64,000 nucleotides of DNA, taken from NCBI GenBank assembly GCA_005281725.1, contig SSBO01000009.1, positions 6,510,303-6,574,302 of the forward strand, given 5' to 3'. Of the stretch, positions 56,664 to 64,000 are shown one piece after another (the stretch's first letter is position 1; each line of letters starts with the position of its first letter). The stretch comes from Wuchereria bancrofti. Taxonomy: Eukaryota; Nematoda; Chromadorea; Rhabditida; Onchocercidae. The translations under genes were made by a program, and so were the position numbers. The notes under the pieces were generated by a model that saw only the letters and a program-made list of their open reading frames with translations, was not told where the DNA came from and ran no database searches.

Positions 56664-59600
56664 TTACGTGGTTTCAGATTCTGTGGGTGTAGCTGAATCA
56701 TATACCGTATCATTGTCGCGAGTTTCGGATTGCAGGGTACACTGTCTATCCAGGGATCCAGCACCACAGTCACAAAAGAAACTAGAAAAAAATGAGTGCA
56801 AATGCACACAATAATTCAAAGAAATTTGAAAATGTGTCATAACATAAAAATTAGCAAAATATAAAAATCAGTAAAGCCTGCAAGTTTTAATCGGTATTGA
56901 AAATCTTTTAATACCTCACTTGACCTTTTGTATATTAATTCTATCAGCTCTAAACTACCAAAAAAAAAAAACTCTGAAGATTTCTAAATTATGCAAACAT
57001 CTTAAATATCTAAGTAACTTTACGTTACTTAGAGACTTTACGTTCACAATAAAAATCTGCCTAACCGTTTAAGCTTATAAGGAAATGAAGCAACAACGTG
57101 TAATTTAATTGACAGTGACTTTTTGAGAAGCAACTGTAAAAAAATTTTATAGTCAGTACCAAAGAAAGGCTAACCGATCATGGCGAACAAATTCTACATT
57201 ATGTCCTTTGTGACATGATTTGATGCAGTTGACACAAATTGCATTACGATCTGTTGTATTACAACTTATGCACCTGCAAATTTATGGAAATGCCTCAACA
57301 ACTTTATGTATACAAGATACAAAGCAATAAAAGCCGAAGTCATATATGACGAAAAAAGTAACACTGGTTATAACTTAACCACAAATGAAAATGCTGTCCA
57401 AACACTTCATAAACTAATTTCTCAGATACCCTAAGATTCCCATGAAGTATTTTTAGATACCGTAAGATTCGCATGAAAGGTTATATATCCAACAAATATA
57501 TTTCTGCTTTCTGACCTACTATAATTTGTGTATGATGAAAAAAAAAAGGAAAATCCCCGCAGCATTCCATATATTACAGTAATACATAAATTTTCAATAT
57601 TCCAAAAATTACTTGAAGCATAAAAAAATACCGGTAGAAGTCATGCATTGGAAACGAAGTGCAGGAGCTTATTTTGAACAGGCAGTAACCCTTAGCAATC
57701 GTCCGATCAACAGCATTATGATTATCGTAAATAAGGTTATCACGCATTATTGGACGAACATCACTTGCTAAGCACAAGCCTAAAGTAAAAATAAAATGAT
57801 ATGCTGTCAGGACAATTAATTACAGCAAATGAGTGTCCCAAATGGTGAAGGAATGAAAGTGATAATAGTGATTAGGCAAATAAACCTCCGAATTCATTTT
57901 GAAACAGGTGATTTCCTTCTAGTGTTGCTGTAGCACCATTTGTGATTTCGATGCCCGCGGCTCGTCCCTTATAAATTCGATTTCGTCGAAGGATGGGATT
58001 TGAATCAGTTGATATCAAAACACCAGCCTGTGCATTACGATAGATCTCGTTATCTTCCAGTAAACCACGGCCCTGAAATAAAGAACTAGAACAAAAAATT
58101 AGAATTTTTCTTAAATAAGTCACTAGTTAATCAACTGCCAGATGAAACAAAAGCTGAATGTGGTAATTAAAAGTTTAGTATGACTTTTCCCACCTGATAA
58201 AATAAGCTATACTAAACGACTGCCAAATCAAAAAGTGATAATGTACTACCATTTTGCAAATTTCTACTTAATATGATTTCGCTACAATTTTTGATATAAG
58301 AAGTTCCCTGGTAATGTAATATTATTATTATTCAAAATACTTCAAAACATACTAAGTAACTCTAAAGTAGTATGATTTGAATGTTACAGAATCCAAACCG
58401 ACATACATAAAGTGGAATCGAGTCACTGAATAATTCACGCACACTACGCATTACGAACAGAACTTGCGAAAAGTAGCTTCACCATACTTTCGATTAATTA
58501 ATATTTACCTTATTGAATATACATATTCCACCATCACGCCCATCGTAAATTTTATTACGTCGAAGGACTGGATTGCTTTCGGTTTTAATCCAAACACCTG
58601 CCATTGCATTATCGAAAATTTCGTTATCTTCCAAAACACCTTTTCCACAGTTATATACCAATACACCTCCATTTTGACCACCCCAGATTTTATTTCGAGT
58701 GATTTTGGGATTTGAACCTGTCCTGCAAAAACATTTATTTAGAAGAAATATTAAAAATAGAATCCCCTTTTCAGTTGCAAATAAAATTTTAGAAACAACG
58801 AATAATTAGTAATATATACTACATTATTTCGAATTTCAAGTATTCCAGTGGATGAAATTCAAAAATATTTTGAATTTTAAGTATTCCATCGGATGAAATT
58901 CAAAAATATCATTTCTTGGCAGTAATTTTTGAGCGCGCTATCCAACTCCGAACTAAAAGAAACATCCTTCAGTGCAAGGAATAAGATCAAATTAAAACAA
59001 AAAATAACAGGAACATATACCTTATTTGTACACCAGAATAAAGGTGATTAAAGATGTCATTTTCCTCCAATAAACCATGTCCATTATCATAAAAATAAAC
59101 ACCAACCTACAAAATCTAGCGAATTTGATAGAACTGAGATCATTAAAATACAAACGAAAGCAAACAGAATCCAAAAACAACCAAATTAATTTGAAAGTGC
59201 AGAGTTATACGTAACCAAAAATAAATGATGTGAAATTAAATTCTTTTTTTTACACAAATTTTTGATTTTATTTTCGATATTTCACTGATATTTTAAACAA
59301 ATACTGTTGTTGCTTTCAGAAAAAAAATAGACTTGTTTGCCGGAATGTATACGGTTTTTCCGCAGTATCGGACAGGATCCAGTTGTCACCCAAATACCCG
59401 CAAGTGCATTTCCGTAAACTTCATTCTCTTCAATTAATCCTCGTCCTTTTTCGTGCTGCAAAACGAGTTATACTACAATTTCGACAACGTCATGCCATCA
59501 ATGAAATAGGTCAAACATAAATTACTTTCGGAGTTTATGAATTTATAAAAGAAAAATGAGTTTACAGTGGGAAAACAATCCACTAATAGCGAATAAACAA

Positions 59601-62600
59601 ATCCCAGCCGTAATCGGTTCTTGTTTTCACTTGGTTGTTGACAAAATTGGTTTAGTCGATCAGTTTGTTAAACATTTTATTTACTATGAGAGAAACAATC
59701 CTTAATGTCCTAATATAAGAGACAAAGCAACAGCAGAGTTAACTGCCTACTGAAGTTAGTAATTGGAATTAATGCAACTTAAAAAACCAATGTAATCAAT
59801 CAGATATTTGAATTGCTCCCCAAGAAATCTACCACTCCTCCCAAAATATTTTTCATATAAAATTTAATATACACGAATCTCGATAGTAGCTAACTAACAT
59901 TAACAAATCACATCACTGATTATAGCCCATATTTATGTACTCAACAGAACAAATTTGAAAGTTATTCTCTTGAGATTTCATATTTTTGTCAACTTTCAAA
60001 GTTAAAATATGAAATCTCTAAAATATTTTGAACCAACCAAAAATTTTCACGATCTGAATAGCACTTTCAAAAAAACGCGCAATAAAAGAAAAAAAGTTAC
60101 CACATATATGCCTCCATGATATCCACTGTGTATTTTGTTCAGCCTAACAATCGGGTCGGAACCAGTACGTATCTGAATGCCAGCCAGATTATTTTGATAA
60201 ATATTATTCTGTTCAATGAGACCACGTCCTTCGCCAAATACGTAAACACCACCCTGTTGACCCGAAAAAATTTCATTTTTCCGCACAGTGGGATCAGACT
60301 GTGATGTTATCCAAATGCCAGCGAACTGATTAGAGAATATTCGATTTTCGATGAATTGACCGCGTCCTGTTGATAAACACAATTTTGAATCACTAAGCAT
60401 ATCAAAAATGACGTAAACAGAAAAGCCAAACGAATCAAAAAAATTCATTGGACGCTGTTAATGTGAAACGCACAATTCTGACTATGTATTGGTAAATTTC
60501 TCTATACGCTACAAAAAATTATCATTTCACTCCAAACCGGTCAGAACAAATTCTGCTGCAAAAACTTTCTTGTAATAAATGTAAAGACCCCAAGGAAATT
60601 TATCAAATTAAAATGAAAAATACAAAACTAACTAACCTTTTTCATGTATATAAATTCCACCAGTTTGTCCGTGATGAATATCACAGCGAACAACAGTTGG
60701 ATTTGCTTGGTTTTTTACTTCAATACCCGAAATGCGATTACTGTGAATATCGCATTTCTCGAAGTAACCCTAAATAATATACACAAGAGAAGTCAAACCT
60801 TCAAATATATTTTAAAAATTATTAGTAAGATAACGAAACTTTTAATTCAATATCAATGTGATAACTATTAGTGGCAAAGCCACTGTTAAGGTCGTTTTAT
60901 AAATGCATGTTCAATCAAAATTTGTCAACAAATCACTATCGCTGACTACGAATTTAATGAGAAATCAGAAAAGGTTTTAACATAAATAAACTCACCATTC
61001 CGTATTCAAAAGTGAAAACGCCAACATCACGGCCATCATGAATATGACATCGTCGAAAATATGGATTGGCTTTATTCTTCACCCAAACACCAGCTAGCGT
61101 ATTGCGTGCAATTTCACAATCTTCATACGTTCCAGTGGCATTGTCAGTGATGTAAATCCCAACGTTATCTGAGCCACATATAGAGCAATTCCTGATGTAT
61201 GGGTTCGCCCCTTCATGTTTTACGCATACTGTGGCGCCTCCTGCAACACACGGTTGTTCAGTCTTGAATGATTATACAGATTATATTTTTCAATTTTACG
61301 ATATCACCGAATCATGATATCACAAAATTATCCTAAAACTTTGGAAAAACAATTACTTTTAATCATACGAATGTTGGTACGAATGTTCGTAAACAGAATA
61401 TATGATGCTTTTTACCATGCTCAGATTTTTTGAGTGAATTTATTATTCCAGTTTTTAACTCATCTTGTTTCGCTATACCACTGTCAAATTTTCATGTGAA
61501 TGGTTAAGAGATTTCAAATACTTAATAGTTTTAACATGTTTTCGAATTTGCCAAACTGCTTGAAAGATGTCTCCGGATTTTCGTAGATTCTGCTGGTTAT
61601 TATTCTTAACCATCAATGTTTTTTTTTTTTTTTTTTTCATAAATGAAACTTAAACTCATAAGATAGAATGGGCAGTTCTTTCCATTCAGAGCATTTAACA
61701 TTCTTATTCTACGGTGACAGTTTGTCTGAATTAACTATCGACTTTAAGTTAGTACCTCATAAAATTTATATCATAAAACTACCGAACCATAAAAAATTCA
61801 TTGATAAAGAATATGGAATTCTGAGAAAAAGAATGCAAACCAGAGCATGTCGATGAAAAACTGCAATGCTCAATCAGTGGGCTAGCAAAAGCGTTAACAA
61901 CGAGAGCAGAGCAAAGGTGTTGCGTGTTTCCCACACGCATTGGATCCAAAGGTGGTTCGATATACCTCACTGTACAAAAGCCGAGATATGCATATTCTGA
62001 GCCTTCTACAAAAGTTATCGTTGTTCCACTATTGCTGTCAACGATAATCGAATCTTGGAAATTGCGCGATGAACCTGCAAAAAAAAAACTACTAAGGTGC
62101 ACTAAGTCGTAAAACTTTTCTTGAACCCTAACTTCTCCAATACGTCGAAAATTCTGCATCCGGCATGACACTTTTCCAAATAGTGGTTGACAATAAATCG
62201 GAATGGGTGATTTTAGCTTTTCAGCTATTTCATTCTATTCAGCATATCCATTATTAAACTACACATGTGAAAGCAAAGAAATCTGAAGAAAAAATGAAGA
62301 GTATCAAATTTATCACATTAATATCTACGTTAATGAAACTCTACGGTTCAGCTTTTTCTTTCAGATAAAGACTAAAGACCGAGACGGCGAGTCTTCTAAC
62401 AAGGGCGTCGTTTAAAAAATTGTGAAGTTACCTTAATTAAATTTCATAACAATAGCGATGAACAAAGCTATAATTTCGACTTTCAAAAATGTCGAGAAAT
62501 CAAAACTTCAACTATTTCTGACAAAACTGAAGGAAACAAACCTGCTCCGATAATCTGTAATGGTATATCGACTACCAACTGCGTGGAAGTATACATTCCT

Positions 62601-63842
62601 TCATGCAAGAAAATTAGCTTTTCTACTTCACTTGGAAGCTGTTCACAATGTTCGATTGCATCACTGAGATTTTTAAAATGCAGTATGTTGCGTCCACTGT
62701 GACCTTCATAAATATGAGCAAAACCGAGTCTTACATGAACACCTTGACGCTGAAAAAAATTCATCAATATTATAACTTCATTAACTTATAGCACCATTAC
62801 TGAATTCAATCAAATAATGATATTTACGATATTACTCACAGTAAACAAGAAGCAACTAACTACCAATCTCCTTATTTTTACAAATTGCAACCAGAAATTA
62901 TCACGGTGCGTTAATTATTTAGCAGCATGAAGATACAGTGTCCTCAAAAACTTAAAGGAGTTCAAGAAGCAAGAAAGTGTTTCAATGGCAGAATTCATAG
63001 GAAACATTTTCAAGGTTCCCGTTCTTTTCGAATTCTGCTAAATACTCACCAACTGACGAAAACTTTCTTTCCATGGATTTACAACATCTCTCCAACGGCC
63101 TATTTCCCGAAACTCGAATTTACGTGGTTCAGGATGATAAAGAGGTATGCGATATTCAAAAACTCCTTGATATAGAATTTTCCTGAAAAGAATGCACAAT
63201 ACAGAAAAAGGAAATATTTTCTACTAAAGAAATTTCAAAAATGCTGCCTCCACAAATTCACATTTAGAAATCTCATTGAAGCAAGAAAGTAACATTCCCT
63301 ATGCTTATTTGTGATGGGACAAACCAAATAGAAAATGACATGCACTGTCGACATAAAACTGTTTTAACCAGAAGACGCTTATCAGTTGTCATTCTTTTTC
63401 TTCAATAATGAGTTCATGGACGTGTACATCATGTATGAAAACCCAAATTATCACACTGGATACACCAAGTTGAGTTTGTTGAACGAAGTTGAATGTAAAG
63501 CCTTTTTTCCTAATTTCAGTGATTCATGAATTATGAGAACCTCCCTTAAAAATGATAATAAAACTTACCATAAGTTTAAATCATTTGATAGTCGATAAAA
63601 ACGGCGCGATACAGCAGAACATGTCAAGAGATCGCCTTCGTAAAGAAATGAATAAATCTAAAAAATAATTAAATTTTATTTTTTTAACGGAAGATCTATA
63701 CCATAGGAAACATTGGATTTGGGCATTGAATCAATGAATACATATAGCATCAATAAAGTTCATCCATACCTTCATAAAAATTTCATCCGGTAAAACATCA
63801 ATTGAGGAGTCAGATGAATAACGCTCTATAGGTAGATCCAAG
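56664..63842 (-). CDS. dre-1: FBXO11/DRE-1 F-box protein, 5' end beyond window
   Basis: Substrate receptor of an SCF (CUL1) ubiquitin ligase; in C. elegans DRE-1 controls developmental timing and targets BLMP-1. Exons in transcription order: 63770-63842, 63569-63657, 63050-63182, 62542-62749, 61841-62074, 60996-61240, 60637-60769, 60101-60366, 59333-59455, 59021-59106, 58509-58722, 57886-58072, 57632-57779, 57175-57273, 56664-56781. All phases close, giving about 784 residues. They encode the F-box ([20 protein letters not shown], then [14 protein letters not shown]) and [11 protein letters not shown]. About 18 beta-helix (CASH/NosD) turns follow, such as GGIYV, LAGIWV and [19 protein letters not shown]-type zinc finger comes next ([38 protein letters not shown]). 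The C-terminus [14 protein letters not shown] matches the FBXO11 tail. The exon 9 donor (GTCTAT at 59332) is weak but the protein alignment requires it. The N-terminal low-complexity region and start lie to the right of 64000. Confidence 0.96.
57424..57478. repeat. tandem duplication, 32-bp period, dre-1 intron
   Basis: AGATACC-TAAGATTC-CATGAA occurs at about 57424-57446 and 57456-57478, with two differences. Confidence 0.8.
58831..58911. repeat. tandem duplication, 41-bp period, dre-1 intron
   Basis: Two 40-bp copies beginning GAATTT-AAGTATTCCA and ending GATGAAATTCAAAAATAT lie side by side, with three or four differences. Confidence 0.85.
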
Positions 63843-64000
63843 CTAGAAAAAATTATTAAGGCCAAAAAAGAAGAAATATCCTTCGCAATGTATTTATGGT
63901 GAATATATCTTAACTTTCTTATACATCTTAGAAAACTATGGATTTAAAATATATGCAGAGACCCCCAAATCTCCAGTTTGTTGGAATGTAAAATCGAAAT
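63843..64000. other. dre-1 intron at window edge
   Basis: AT-rich sequence upstream of the F-box exon. That exon begins with one base of a split codon, so at least one more 5' exon must exist beyond this edge. None is recognisable here. Confidence 0.6.

Overview
The window looks like nuclear DNA of a parasitic clade III nematode, most likely a filaria. It is AT-rich, genes are split into many short exons by introns of about 80-600 bp with TTTCAG-type acceptors, and the conserved genes are animal genes. A fragment resembling Wolbachia dnaQ and an old RTE-type retrotransposon agree with a filarial host. The species cannot be named from the sequence alone.

Layout. 1-5.7 kb: mostly dead DNA. It holds one unidentified terminal exon, a decayed RTE-clade retrotransposon, and inside that element a degenerate piece of bacterial DNA polymerase III epsilon (DnaQ). 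7.5-15.9 kb (-): a complete novel protein kinase C of the epsilon type (pkc-1 orthologue), 17 exons, 723 aa. 15.9-30.6 kb: a gene desert with microsatellites, an inverted repeat and a candidate pre-miRNA hairpin. 30.6-31.9 kb (-): a small, divergent PABPN1-like RRM gene whose exons were too short to stand out as ORFs. 34.3-40.9 kb (+): cullin-5 (cul-5), 19 exons, 773 aa. 40.9-46.6 kb: intergenic DNA with a long imperfect hairpin. 46.6-49.5 kb (+): a membrane-anchored phospholipase-B/GDSL-lipase homologue that seems to have lost its nucleophile. 50.3 kb (+): tRNA-Cys(GCA). 51.3-53.2 kb (-): an intracellular fatty-acid-binding protein (lbp family). 56.7-63.8 kb (-): the F-box, parallel beta-helix and UBR-finger part of FBXO11/DRE-1, running off the right edge.

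The genes do not form an operon or pathway. Two of them, cul-5 and dre-1, belong to cullin-RING ubiquitin ligases, but of different classes (CUL5-elongin-SOCS and SCF), so their proximity is probably chance. I rebuilt the exon chains by matching splice sites, reading-frame phase and family alignment. All phases close except where noted: cul-5 exon 5 acceptor, phospholipase exon 5 acceptor, and the first exons of cul-5 and the RRM gene. I had no database access, so names rest on recognised family motifs.
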